Assembly (NCBI GenBank): GCA_017937385.1
Contig: JAGBDR010000011.1
Location: forward strand, 1 to 64,000
Origin: Parabacteroides sp.
GTDB lineage: Bacteria; Bacteroidota; Bacteroidia; Bacteroidales; Tannerellaceae
Reading direction: 5' to 3'
DNA: 64,000 nucleotides
Of this stretch, positions 9,174 to 18,044 are shown in pieces. The position numbers and the translations under genes are program-made. The stretch's first letter is position 1, and every line of letters begins with the position of its first letter. The notes below the pieces were generated by a model. It was not told the origin of the DNA and made no database searches. It saw only the letters and a list, made by a program, of their open reading frames with translations.

Positions 9174-9736
9174 TATACGGTCATTATTTCTTTCTCTTTT
9201 GCCGCGTAGAGTTCGTCAACTTTCTTGATATACTTGTCGTGTACTTTCTGCACTTCCGCTTCTGCATCTTTTTCGACATCCTCAGGCGTTCCGTCGGTCT
9301 TGATGCTCTTCTTCAACTGTTCGATTGCGTCGCGGCGGGCATTACGGATACTGATCTTGGCAGTTTCGGCTTCCTGCTTGGACTGCTTGGCCAACTGCCG
9401 GCGACGTTCTTCCGTCAGAGGAGGAATACCCAAACGGATCACTTCTCCATTGTTTTCAGGCGTGATGCCGACTTCGGAATCCAGAATTCCTTTTTCAATA
9501 TCCCGGATAATCTTCTTCTCCCACGGAGTGATCATGATCGTTCTTGCATCCGGTACAGTTACGGTAGCCACATTTGTCAAAGGGACAGGAGCACCGTAAT
9601 ACATGACTCTCACGCAATCCAGAATTTTCGGATTCGCCTTACCGGCACGAATATGAGACAACTGTTCGTCCAAATAGTCAATCGCAAAAGTCATTTTCTC
9701 TTCTGCCGCCTTTACATACTGTTTTATATCTGCCAT
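9173..9736 (-). CDS. frr: Ribosome recycling factor
   Basis: Splits the post-termination ribosome together with EF-G. The 187-aa length is standard. Recognisable blocks are [15 protein letters not shown] near residue 27, [14 protein letters not shown] near 90, [13 protein letters not shown] near 112 and the helical [13 protein letters not shown] region near 140. It starts [15 protein letters not shown]. It is followed by rsgA. pyrH, its usual upstream neighbour in many bacteria, lies 7 kb away beyond the fructan locus. Confidence 0.96.
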   Translation of the reverse strand: MADIKQYVKAAEEKMTFAIDYLDEQLSHIRAGKANPKILDCVRVMYYGAPVPLTNVATVTVPDARTIMITPWEKKIIRDIEKGILDSEVGITPENNGEVIRLGIPPLTEERRRQLAKQSKQEAETAKISIRNARRDAIEQLKKSIKTDGTPEDVEKDAEAEVQKVHDKYIKKVDELYAAKEKEIMTV

Positions 9737-9778
9737 GAGATTTAATTGATTTATGATTGATGATTTTTAATCGGAAAA

Positions 9779-9809
9779 CAAAAATAGTAATGTTTTTCTT
9801 TCCGGCAAA
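9779..9809 (-). promoter_or_regulatory. Promoter of frr
   Basis: On the minus strand TTTG (9806-9809), a 19-bp spacer and TATTTTTG (9779-9786) match the Bacteroidetes consensus. The transcript would start about 36 bp before the frr ATG. Confidence 0.75.
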
Positions 9810-9933
9810 CTGTTTGCGGAAATATGTCGGATTTCCTTTTAATCCGGATCCGGAAACGGCGCATCTCATGGCCGGAAACCCGGTTTTCCCCCGACGTAAA
9901 ACGGCATTTCCAGCTCCTATTGAAGACTGTTTG

Positions 9934-10812
9934 TCAAAGAAGCAACGTTTGGGGCAATACGGGCATCGCCCCTTTTTTCGTACAGACAAAAGCCGAAGTC
10001 CGCACCGCGAGGGAATGAGCCTCGGCGACACTCTTGCCTTTCAGGACTGAGGAGATGAAAGCGGCCGTGAACGAGTCGCCCGCCCCCACGGTATCGGCGA
10101 CTTCCACCTGCGGGGTCGGCAGGAAAGAGACAGGGCCGGGGGTGAACACATAACTGCCGTTGACGCCGCACGTGAGGATCAACATCTTGAGATTGTACTT
10201 GCCCAACAAAATCCGGCATTTGTCCTGAAGGTCGACGCCCGGATAACCGAACAGACGGCTCACGGCGACAAGCTCTTCGTCGTTTATCTTCAAGATGTTG
10301 CACCGCTTCATCGAATCATCGAGGATTTCCTTGTTATAGAACCCCTGGCGCAGATTCACGTCAAACACGACCAGACGGTCTTCCTCGCGAGGCATCGCAT
10401 CGAGAAAACGGCCGATCGTTTCGCGCGACACCACGTTCCGTTGTGCCAAAGAGCCGAAACAGACCGCCCGGGTCTGCTTGGCCAAAGCCTCGAGCCGAGA
10501 GGTATAAGGGATGTTGTCCCAAGCCACATTTTCCTGGATTTCATACTGCGGCACGCCGGCCTGGTCGATCTCGACCTGTACCGTCCCGGTGGGATAAGGG
10601 ACATGCTCGATCAGGCAATCCAGCCCTTTCGAAGCGAAGTCTTCCAGAATTTCAGAACCGAGCGGGTCATCGCCGATGGCACTGACCACGCAACCGGGCA
10701 AACCGAACTGGGAAACATGATAAGCGAAATTGGCAGGCGCACCGCCTATTTTCTTTCCCTCGGGAAGCACATCCCAAAGCACTTCCCCCATTCCTACTAC
10801 GATGTCATTCAT
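9934..10812 (-). CDS. PfkB-family sugar kinase, probable fructokinase
   Basis: Phosphorylates a sugar in the cytoplasm; from its neighbours the substrate is probably fructose. The 292-aa protein shows the ribokinase-family features: the N-terminal GGAPANFAYHVSQFG sugar-binding block, and the ATP/anion-hole motif VGAGDSF with the catalytic Asp near residue 246. I chose ATG 10812 (MNDIVVGMGEVLWD), the family-type start, rather than the in-frame ATG at 10839. It is the last gene of the run GH32 - permease - kinase on the minus strand, which would hydrolyse fructan or sucrose, import fructose and trap it as a phosphate. Confidence 0.88.
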   Translation of the reverse strand: MNDIVVGMGEVLWDVLPEGKKIGGAPANFAYHVSQFGLPGCVVSAIGDDPLGSEILEDFASKGLDCLIEHVPYPTGTVQVEIDQAGVPQYEIQENVAWDNIPYTSRLEALAKQTRAVCFGSLAQRNVVSRETIGRFLDAMPREEDRLVVFDVNLRQGFYNKEILDDSMKRCNILKINDEELVAVSRLFGYPGVDLQDKCRILLGKYNLKMLILTCGVNGSYVFTPGPVSFLPTPQVEVADTVGAGDSFTAAFISSVLKGKSVAEAHSLAVRTSAFVCTKKGAMPVLPQTLLL

Positions 10813-10846
10813 GATGATCGGATATTTGTTTAGTTGCAAAAATAGT

Positions 10847-12019
10847 TTATTTGATTTTCAATGTATAATAAAGCAGATAAAGGACTCCTAAAGTCATGAC
10901 GCCCACGGCTCCCGCCTGTCCGGCCGCATCGGCGGCATACCCCATGGCAAGCGGGAAAACGGTCCCGCCGAACAGCCCCATGATCATCAGGCCGGAAACT
11001 TCGTTCCTTTCACGGGGCGCAGAAACAAGCGCCTGCGAAAAGACGACCGAAAAAACATTGGAGTTCCCGAACCCGATCAAACCGATCCCGGCATAAAGGG
11101 GAAGAAGCGTGTCGCACACGAAAAGGATTCCCATGCCGGCAAACATCATCAACGCGCTGATCGCAAAAAAACGCTTGGGCGATACGAAACGCAAGATGAA
11201 CGTCCCTAAAAAGCAGCCGGCCGTACGGAAAATGAAATAGATACCGGTCGCAAAACCAGCCTCTTCAAGCGGAAGCCCCAAACGCTCCATGATAATCTTG
11301 GGCGCTGTGGTATTCGTCCCCACATCGATCCCGACATGGCAAACGATCCCCAAGAAGCAGAGCAGGATAAACGGTCGTCCCAACAACCTCAGCGACTCGC
11401 CCACGCCGGAAGCCTGATCGGGCTTTTCCTCCTCGATAGGAGTCGCGGCCAGCAGCGAGATCGAGAGGGAACCGATGACCGCGTAGATCACAAACAAAGC
11501 CCTCCACCCCAAACCGAAAGTCGGGAAAACGGTCGTGGCTCCCCAGGCCGCTATGACGGGCGCAAGGAAAGAGGCGATCGCCTTGACAAACTGGCCGAAC
11601 GTAAGCGTGGACGCCAACTTGTCTCCGACAATCAGGTTCGTCACCAACGGATTAAGCGAAGTCTGCATAATAGCATTGCCGATACCCAACAGCGAGAAAG
11701 ATGCCAACATGATCGGATAAGTATCTTCCCAAACCGGTAGGGACAACGACATAGCCGTTACAATCAAGCTAATGAGCACAGTCCGCTTACGGCCTATCTT
11801 ATTCATCAGCATACCGGTCGGCACCGAGAATATCAAAAACCAGAAAAAGACAAGCGAGGGGAAAAGGTTCGCTTCCGAATCGGTAAGCCCCAAATCTTTC
11901 TGCACATAGTTGGATGCCGTCCCCACAAGGTCGACAAACCCCATGGCGAAAAAGCAGAGCATAACCGGGATAATTTGAAGCAACAAGGATTTGTGTCCCG
12001 CAATAGTTGTTTGTGTCAT
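10847..12019 (-). CDS. MFS sugar permease (FucP/glucose-galactose-fructose type)
   Basis: A 390-aa inner-membrane transporter with about 12 hydrophobic segments and the MFS loop motif MNKIGRKRT between the second and third helices. The N-terminus IIPVMLCFFAMGFVDLVGTASNYVQ-like region resembles the fucose:H+ symporter branch, whose Bacteroides members carry glucose and fructose. It lies between the GH32 gene and the kinase with gaps of 8 and 34 bp, so fructose import is the natural reading. No SusC/SusD pair is present nearby. Confidence 0.87.
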   Translation of the reverse strand: MTQTTIAGHKSLLLQIIPVMLCFFAMGFVDLVGTASNYVQKDLGLTDSEANLFPSLVFFWFLIFSVPTGMLMNKIGRKRTVLISLIVTAMSLSLPVWEDTYPIMLASFSLLGIGNAIMQTSLNPLVTNLIVGDKLASTLTFGQFVKAIASFLAPVIAAWGATTVFPTFGLGWRALFVIYAVIGSLSISLLAATPIEEEKPDQASGVGESLRLLGRPFILLCFLGIVCHVGIDVGTNTTAPKIIMERLGLPLEEAGFATGIYFIFRTAGCFLGTFILRFVSPKRFFAISALMMFAGMGILFVCDTLLPLYAGIGLIGFGNSNVFSVVFSQALVSAPRERNEVSGLMIMGLFGGTVFPLAMGYAADAAGQAGAVGVMTLGVLYLLYYTLKIK

Positions 12020-12027
12020 AGCCTTTT

Positions 12028-13872
12028 TTATTTAGTCGTTAAAGAATAAACTTTCAGATCACCCAGACGGGCATTGCCGCCCTCCGAAGAAAATGATAGC
12101 TGCGAATAGGGCCGGCGAGGGAAGACAAGATGAGTCATCACGAAACGCCCGCCATCGCCAAACACCTCTATGCTCGAACGGTCGATGAAAAGGCGGAGCG
12201 AAATAACACCTTTCTCCTCAAAGGTCGGAGAGACGGTGACAGCCGGGAAATTCTCATTGAAATCCACAAGGCCGCTTTCTCGCCGGTCGAAAGAGAAGGT
12301 ATGACGTTCGGAATTATATTTCATCACGACCTTATCACCCTCCTGGTTGAAAAGTGTCATCTCCACCGCCTTCGACTTGCGGGTATCTATCTCAAACAGA
12401 ATCTCACAAATGCCATCGTGAGCCGTGGGAAGTGAATACGAGCAGGACTTCCAGCCTATATCCGCCTTTCCAACTTTCCGGACCAATTGATCCCGTAAAC
12501 CCTCCAACTCAGGAGAAGGAGCACAAGAAGCATAGATCTCACCATCTGCCCCTCGGAATAGCCCGACTTCACGCGGAAGCGTATTGGCACTCCGGAACTG
12601 CCGGGTCGGGACATCAGCCGCATATTGCCAGTTGCTCATCCAGCCAATCAGGGTACGCCGATTATCAGGAGCATCGCTCCAGCTCACGGTCGCATAGTGG
12701 TCCTTGCCATAGTCAAGCCATTTGGTCGGGACATTGCCGGACGGATCGGTATCCGCCTGAAAGGTCTTGCCATCGAAATCGCCGATGAAGTATTGGGTCG
12801 CGCTGCCTCCGAAAGGTCCTCCGGGATTGATATTGCACAAAAGCATCCACTTCGTCTCATCGGAACCGGCCACGGGCAGTTCAAACAGGTCCGGACATTC
12901 CCATACACCGTCTTGCGCACCGATTCCTTTTCCGAAACGGCCTTGCCAAGTCCATTTCTTCATATCCGGAGAGGAAAAGAACAACATCTCCCGATCGAGA
13001 GCATGTGCCAGAACCAAACTCCAAGCCCCGGTCTTTTCGTTCCAAAACATATTGGGATCGCGGGCTTCACTCTCCAACGTCAAAGTCGGGTTTCCGGCAT
13101 AGATATCGAATGTCAAACCATTATCGGTACTGGAAGCAAGGCTCTGCATCTGGCTTGTGCCTGCCGATGTGTACATGGCAAGTACGGTCCCTTTCCCGAA
13201 ACCGGCCGTATTATGATAATCTACCGCACAACTACCGCTGAACACCGTGCCCAACCCGTTCGGCTTAATGGCATTCGGTTTATGCTCCCAATGGATAAGA
13301 TCGGAAGAGACAGCGTGTCCCCATGTCATATTCTGCCATTTGGAACCATACGGATTGCATTGATAATAGAGATGCCACTGGCCATCTTTGTAGAACATTC
13401 CGTTGGGATCATTCATCCAGCCGTACAACGGAGTATGGTGAAAAGCCGGACGATATTTCTCCTGATTGGCAGTATCCAACGTATCCGCCAGTTCCAAGCC
13501 TTTCCAACAGGCATCTTCCTTGGCTTCGCGGACGGATTCCCGGCCTTGCGGCGTCACGATTTCAAAAACGACATGTTTGCCTTTGTAAGGTGTCAGATCG
13601 TAAGGTACCGTGTAGTCCGTTTTACTCCGGGCAAGCCGGACATAGATTGTTTCAACGATGTTACCATCCACCAATACCTGGACACGGGAGTCGTCGTTGG
13701 CTTCTTCCACCGGGAACAACAGGTAATTCCCATTTCCCGTCACTCGGACAAGAGTGTTGTTCACCCCCAGATGGTTCACCTCTACTCCATCCGAAGCAGC
13801 CCACGTTGCCGGTGTAAACAAGGTTGCCCCACACAGCAGCAAGGCCACCAAACGTTTTGCTATTTTTTTCAT
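12028..13872 (-). CDS. Secreted GH32 fructan/sucrose hydrolase
   Basis: Releases fructose from the non-reducing end of sucrose, levan or inulin. The 614-aa protein has a Sec signal peptide (cleavage near TWA-ASD) and an N-terminal beta domain at about 25-130, as in Bacteroides GH32 enzymes with DUF4980. The five-bladed catalytic propeller follows, then a beta-sandwich from about 460. The catalytic motifs are visible: WMNDPNG (nucleophile D155), EARDPNM (transition-state Asp) and WECPDLF (acid/base Glu). I start at ATG 13872 (MKKIAKRLV), which gives the signal peptide; the frame opens at 13929. LLLCG is not a proper lipobox, so a periplasmic enzyme is more likely than a surface lipoprotein. 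Exo or endo action and linkage preference cannot be read by eye. Confidence 0.92.
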   Translation of the reverse strand: MKKIAKRLVALLLCGATLFTPATWAASDGVEVNHLGVNNTLVRVTGNGNYLLFPVEEANDDSRVQVLVDGNIVETIYVRLARSKTDYTVPYDLTPYKGKHVVFEIVTPQGRESVREAKEDACWKGLELADTLDTANQEKYRPAFHHTPLYGWMNDPNGMFYKDGQWHLYYQCNPYGSKWQNMTWGHAVSSDLIHWEHKPNAIKPNGLGTVFSGSCAVDYHNTAGFGKGTVLAMYTSAGTSQMQSLASSTDNGLTFDIYAGNPTLTLESEARDPNMFWNEKTGAWSLVLAHALDREMLFFSSPDMKKWTWQGRFGKGIGAQDGVWECPDLFELPVAGSDETKWMLLCNINPGGPFGGSATQYFIGDFDGKTFQADTDPSGNVPTKWLDYGKDHYATVSWSDAPDNRRTLIGWMSNWQYAADVPTRQFRSANTLPREVGLFRGADGEIYASCAPSPELEGLRDQLVRKVGKADIGWKSCSYSLPTAHDGICEILFEIDTRKSKAVEMTLFNQEGDKVVMKYNSERHTFSFDRRESGLVDFNENFPAVTVSPTFEEKGVISLRLFIDRSSIEVFGDGGRFVMTHLVFPRRPYSQLSFSSEGGNARLGDLKVYSLTTK

Positions 13873-13928
13873 ACTATCAGAATTAATATATGTATGGATT
13901 ATTAAAATCTGTTTGCTTTCCGACACCA

Positions 13929-13936
13929 CAAAACTA
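13929..13936 (-). promoter_or_regulatory. Candidate -7 box of the fructan operon
   Basis: TAGTTTTG on the minus strand lies 57 bp before the GH32 start. No TTG box stands upstream at 19-21 bp, which fits a promoter that needs an activator such as the divergent hybrid sensor. Confidence 0.5.
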
Positions 13937-14043
13937 CGACAACCGGAAAGGATAGGCTATAAATATTCGTGCTTTCGCTATCAAATTTGTTGCAAGGCCC
14001 GTTTTTTCATCGTTTATGCACTCTTTTTCATAGGATTATGTTA

Positions 14044-14051
14044 TAACTTTG
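14044..14051 (+). promoter_or_regulatory. Candidate -7 box of the hybrid sensor gene
   Basis: TAACTTTG lies 26 bp before the sensor ATG and fits TAnnTTTG. The 107 bp between this box and the divergent GH32 box (13929-13936) is where a regulator of both genes would bind. Confidence 0.55.
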
Positions 14052-14076
14052 CAAAACACTTAATTGCATACCATCG

Positions 14077-16809
14077 ATGTACAAGATACTGTTGTATTGT
14101 TTGCTGCCACTCCTTCTACTGGCCGGATGCACCCGAAGCAAAGTCTATAAAATCGGAGTCTCGCAATGCAGCCAGGACGACTGGCGGACCAAAATGAATG
14201 AGGAGATCAACCGGGAGATCATGTCTCACGAAGATGCCACCGTGGAGATACGGTCCGCCAATGACGACAATACGCAACAGGTAGAAGACATCCGGTATTT
14301 CATCCAAAACGACTTCGATATCCTCATCGTCTCGCCCAACGAGGCAGCGGCCCTTACCCCCATTATCAAAGAGGTATATGAAAAAGGGATGCCGGTCATC
14401 ATCTTCGACCGGAACATCATCGGGGAGACCTATACCGCCCGGATCGGCGTGGACAATGAGGGATTAGGAAAATCAGCCGCCCACTATGCACTGCATCTGT
14501 TAGGGGGAAAGGCCAACGCCATCGAGATTTTCGGTCGGAAAGGCTCGACTCCCGCCGAAGAACGGCACAACGGATTCGCAGCCGTATTGACAGAAGGAGG
14601 AGGCCGCCTGCTAGCAAGCGTACCAGGCAACTGGAACAAGGAAGAGGCGATTCCCCTTGTCGACTCGTTACTCAAGATCCACACGGACGTTAACCTGATT
14701 TACGCCCACAACGACCGTATGGCAATCGGGGCATCGGAAGTAGCCGCCCGGCACGGACGCGATTCGATCAGGATCATCGGCATCGATGCCGCTCCCAATA
14801 TCGGGATCCAGGCAGTTGCCGATAAGGTAATCGATGCCACGTTTCTCTATCCAACAGAGGGACACCGCCTGATTCAGACTGCCCTCGCCATCCTCAAAGG
14901 CGAACCCTACCAACGGGAAGTCCTTTTGCCTGTTTCTTCGGCCGTAGACCTGACAAACGCGGATATCCTGCTCTTGCAAAACGAAACGTTGAAGCAAGAG
15001 ACAAGCAAAATGAAAATATTAAAGAAGCAGATCGATGACTATTGGGCACGACATTCGGCCCAAACGTCCCTGTTCTATGCGAGCCTCGCCATCATCTTCC
15101 TGTTGGCCGGCGTCGGTTTCCTCCTGCTCAGGGCCTATTGGCAACACATCAGGTACCAAAAAATATTATTGGAACAGAACAAACTGCTCGAAAAGGAACG
15201 CGACAAACAAAAAAGGCTCAACGAACAATTGGAACAGGCCACCCAATCCAAACTGATGTTCTTCACCAACGTTTCGCATGACCTGCGCACTCCGCTGACA
15301 CTCATTGCCGAACCGATCGTCCAACTGGCTAAAGCCGATAATCTGACCCCGCAACAACAGACTTTAATCCATATAGCCGATAAAAACGTCCGCATCCTTC
15401 AACGGCTGATCAACCAGATCCTGGACTTCCGCAAATATGAAAACGGGAAACTCAACCTGCATTTATCCGAAACGGACTTCAATCAAGCCGTCCACGACTG
15501 GGTCGAGTCGTTCTACACGATCGCCCGAAAGCGGGATATCAAACTGGTGTTGGAAACGCCCGAACCGGACATTCCTTTGTCTTTGGCCTTAGACCCGGAG
15601 AAAATAGAGCGTGTCTTTTTCAACCTCCTTTCCAATGCGTTCAAATATACGCCTGACAACGGGAGGATCACTGTCTCATACACACACGACAAGCAAAACC
15701 TGACTTTCAAGGTTGCCGATACCGGCAAAGGGATCAGTGAGCACGATCTGGGAAATATCTTCAACCGGTTCTATCAGGCCGACCGTGTCCATCCGAACGG
15801 CTCCGGTATCGGGTTGGCACTTGCCAAAGCGTTTGTCGAACTCCACAACGGGACGATCTCCGTAGAAAGCGAATGGAAACGAGGAACGGTATTCACGGTC
15901 TCCTTGCCGATCCGGCACATAGCTGAAAACCCCATCGAACCGGCCAAAAGGATCAACAGCCAGGAAGTGGAGACCGAACTCGATGCTTTGGACATACCTT
16001 TTGCCGTCGACCCCGACAAACCCATTCTTCTTATTATCGATGACAACCAAGATATGCAGCAACTCGTCGGAGAGCTGCTGAATACCGACTACAACATCTT
16101 GACCGCTTCCAACGGACAGGAGGGGATCAAGGTTGCGGTCAAATATACCCCGGACCTGATTATCTGCGATATGATGATGCCCGTCATGGACGGCCTTGCC
16201 TGTTGCAGACGGCTCAAAAACGAAATGGCCACCTCCCATATCCCGGTCCTGATGCTGACCGCCTGTTCGATGGACGAACAAAGGGTACAAGGGTATGACA
16301 GCGGGGCGGACGGCTATCTGTCAAAACCGTTCAACAGTGCTGTCCTCAAAGCCCGCATATCCAACCTCATCGCCAACCGGAAACGCATCCAGGAACTCTG
16401 GCAGAACGAAATGCCGGCAACGGCTAAAAACGAGAAAAACGCTCAACACGCAAACGCATGGCCGACTTCCGACATCGACAATGCGTTCTATAACCGTTTC
16501 CTCGAACTGTTCAGGACAGAGATGGGCAACCCCGATCTCAATGTAGACAGGATCGCCGGAAAGATGGGATTCGAACGTAGCCAGTTTTACCGCAAAATCA
16601 AAGCACTCACCAACTATGCTCCGGTCGAACTGATGCGTCATCTACGCCTCAAACAAGGAAACTTGTTGCTCACGACCACCGGGAAAACCATCAGCGAAAT
16701 CGCTTATGAGATCGGGTTCTCCACTCCGGCCTATTTCACGAAATGCTACCGCGAAGCGTATGGAGAAACGCCGACCGAGACCCGCTACAGACTGACAAAG
16801 GCACTTTGA
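14077..16809 (+). CDS. Hybrid two-component regulator with sugar-binding-protein sensor (BT1754-like)
   Basis: One 910-aa chain senses a sugar and controls transcription. Domains in order: signal segment with the lipobox-like LLAGC (Cys 18); a type I periplasmic binding-protein sensor, about 26-310 (KIGVSQCSQDDW, NEAAALTP, IFDRNI); a transmembrane helix, about 327-347; a short coiled coil; HisKA with H401 in NVSHDLRTPL; HATPase with GSGIGLALAK; a receiver domain with phospho-acceptor D698 in CDMMMPVMDG; and a C-terminal AraC-type HTH, about 800-905 (ISEIAYEIGFSTPAYF). The layout is that of the Bacteroides fructose sensor BT1754. It is divergent from the GH32 operon, which it very probably activates. 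The apparent lipobox in a membrane-spanning sensor is odd. Confidence 0.92.
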   Translation: MYKILLYCLLPLLLLAGCTRSKVYKIGVSQCSQDDWRTKMNEEINREIMSHEDATVEIRSANDDNTQQVEDIRYFIQNDFDILIVSPNEAAALTPIIKEVYEKGMPVIIFDRNIIGETYTARIGVDNEGLGKSAAHYALHLLGGKANAIEIFGRKGSTPAEERHNGFAAVLTEGGGRLLASVPGNWNKEEAIPLVDSLLKIHTDVNLIYAHNDRMAIGASEVAARHGRDSIRIIGIDAAPNIGIQAVADKVIDATFLYPTEGHRLIQTALAILKGEPYQREVLLPVSSAVDLTNADILLLQNETLKQETSKMKILKKQIDDYWARHSAQTSLFYASLAIIFLLAGVGFLLLRAYWQHIRYQKILLEQNKLLEKERDKQKRLNEQLEQATQSKLMFFTNVSHDLRTPLTLIAEPIVQLAKADNLTPQQQTLIHIADKNVRILQRLINQILDFRKYENGKLNLHLSETDFNQAVHDWVESFYTIARKRDIKLVLETPEPDIPLSLALDPEKIERVFFNLLSNAFKYTPDNGRITVSYTHDKQNLTFKVADTGKGISEHDLGNIFNRFYQADRVHPNGSGIGLALAKAFVELHNGTISVESEWKRGTVFTVSLPIRHIAENPIEPAKRINSQEVETELDALDIPFAVDPDKPILLIIDDNQDMQQLVGELLNTDYNILTASNGQEGIKVAVKYTPDLIICDMMMPVMDGLACCRRLKNEMATSHIPVLMLTACSMDEQRVQGYDSGADGYLSKPFNSAVLKARISNLIANRKRIQELWQNEMPATAKNEKNAQHANAWPTSDIDNAFYNRFLELFRTEMGNPDLNVDRIAGKMGFERSQFYRKIKALTNYAPVELMRHLRLKQGNLLLTTTGKTISEIAYEIGFSTPAYFTKCYREAYGETPTETRYRLTKAL

Positions 16810-16818
16810 ACCATCGCC

Positions 16819-17529
16819 TTAATTGTGCACCAACGTTCCGATGTTCTCCCCGTTCATCACCTTCTTTAGGTTACCGTTGGTATCCATGTCGAAGACGATG
16901 ATCGGGAGGTTGTTTTCCTTGCACATCGTGGTAGCTGTCAGGTCCATGACCTTGAGGCCGCGCGTATAGATTTCATCGTAAGTGATATCCGTGAACTTGG
17001 TGGCCGTCGGATCTTTTTCCGGATCGGCGGTATAGATGCCGTCCACACGGGTTCCTTTCAACATCACATCCGCCTCGATCTCGATGCCGCGCAGGGAAGA
17101 GCCTGTGTCGGTCGTAAAGAACGGATTGCCGGTACCGCCTGACATGATCACGACATGGCCCTGTTCGAGCAATTCGATTGCCCGCCATTTATTATAGAAC
17201 TCGCCGATCGGCTCCATGCGGATCGCCGTCAATACGTTGGCTTTCACGCCTTGAGCGACCAGAGCCGAACTCAAAGCCAAACTGTTGATAACCGTTGCCA
17301 GCATCCCCATTTGATCGCCTTTCACACGGTCGAAACCTTTAGAGGCTCCACTCAGGCCGCGGAAGATGTTGCCACCGCCGATCACGATTCCGATCTGGAC
17401 TCCCATTTCGGCAATCTCCTTGATTTGTGCTGCATATTCATTCAGACGAACTTCGTCTATACCATATTGTTTCCCTCCCATAAGCGATTCACCGCTTAAT
17501 TTCAACAGGATGCGTTTGTACTGCGCCAT
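16819..17529 (-). CDS. pyrH: Uridylate kinase (UMP kinase)
   Basis: Phosphorylates UMP to UDP with ATP in pyrimidine synthesis. The 236-aa length is normal for bacterial UMP kinase, an amino-acid-kinase fold. Visible blocks are KRILLKLSGESLMG at residue 5, IVIGGGNIFRG near 53, and VIMSGGTGNPFFTTDT near 133, plus DGIYTADPEKDP near 172. I start at ATG 17529 (MAQYKRIL); the frame opens at 17589. It converges on the hybrid sensor gene with only 9 bp between the two stop codons. Confidence 0.95.
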   Translation of the reverse strand: MAQYKRILLKLSGESLMGGKQYGIDEVRLNEYAAQIKEIAEMGVQIGIVIGGGNIFRGLSGASKGFDRVKGDQMGMLATVINSLALSSALVAQGVKANVLTAIRMEPIGEFYNKWRAIELLEQGHVVIMSGGTGNPFFTTDTGSSLRGIEIEADVMLKGTRVDGIYTADPEKDPTATKFTDITYDEIYTRGLKVMDLTATTMCKENNLPIIVFDMDTNGNLKKVMNGENIGTLVHN

Positions 17530-17558
17530 ATTATTGTTCGATTTGATTTGTTTGATTA

Positions 17559-17589
17559 CAAAAGTAGGCCTTTTCCATGATTTGGACAA
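17559..17589 (-). promoter_or_regulatory. Promoter of pyrH
   Basis: Minus strand TTG (17587-17589), a 20-bp spacer and TACTTTTG (17559-17566) match the consensus. The TTG box lies just 5 bp beyond the stop codon of the upstream small gene, so pyrH is transcribed independently. Confidence 0.75.
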
Positions 17590-17594
17590 TGAGA

Positions 17595-18044
17595 CTATCT
17601 CTTTTTCATCTTATAAAACAGATGATTCATGTCTAAAAAGACAATATAAAAAACATTATCGATTATATGACCTGCAACGCGACCTTTTTGACCTTTCAGG
17701 TTCATAATCACAGCCCATTTGACATCTGATGCTATGTGTACAGGATGTTTAAAATCAGATTTAGGTGGAAAATCTCCATATACTTTTATATATCCCTCAT
17801 GAATTGCTTCCGCCATTGTTTTCTGGGATATATGTTCAAGTTTCTCCAATAAATAGGATAAAAACCCATTATTCGACCATTCTTCATACGTCTGTCCCGG
17901 AGGCATCTGATTCTTATCTATGTCTTTTAGAGAAAATAGTACTTTAGGAGAATCCCCTTCGACCTTACGTTCTTCTCTAATATTCTCCTTTCGTTTACCA
18001 ACTTTCTTTTGAGCGGCAAACTTGTCATTAAACTTACTTGCCAT
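17595..18044 (-). CDS. Small protein paired with an AAA ATPase; unidentified, possibly a toxin-like effector
   Basis: A 149-aa protein that I do not recognise. The first 35 residues are very basic and probably disordered (KFNDKFAAQKKVGKRKEN). A helical middle (GFLSYLLEKLEHISQ, AEAIHEGYIKVYGD) leads to a C-terminal stretch with RVAGHIIDNVFYIVFLDMNH, whose strand-rich aromatic pattern recalls the end of RelE/HigB-type folds. Its start overlaps the end of the ATPase gene by 11 bp, so the two are translationally linked. The base composition is AT-rich compared with pyrH next door. ATPase plus small partner in one operon is the layout of several abortive-infection systems; the function here is inference. 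Confidence 0.7.
   Translation of the reverse strand: MASKFNDKFAAQKKVGKRKENIREERKVEGDSPKVLFSLKDIDKNQMPPGQTYEEWSNNGFLSYLLEKLEHISQKTMAEAIHEGYIKVYGDFPPKSDFKHPVHIASDVKWAVIMNLKGQKGRVAGHIIDNVFYIVFLDMNHLFYKMKKR

Noticed and set aside
12625..13905. 426-aa plus-strand open frame
   Set aside because: It is antisense to the GH32 gene, whose signal peptide and catalytic motifs are clear; the frame has no family features.
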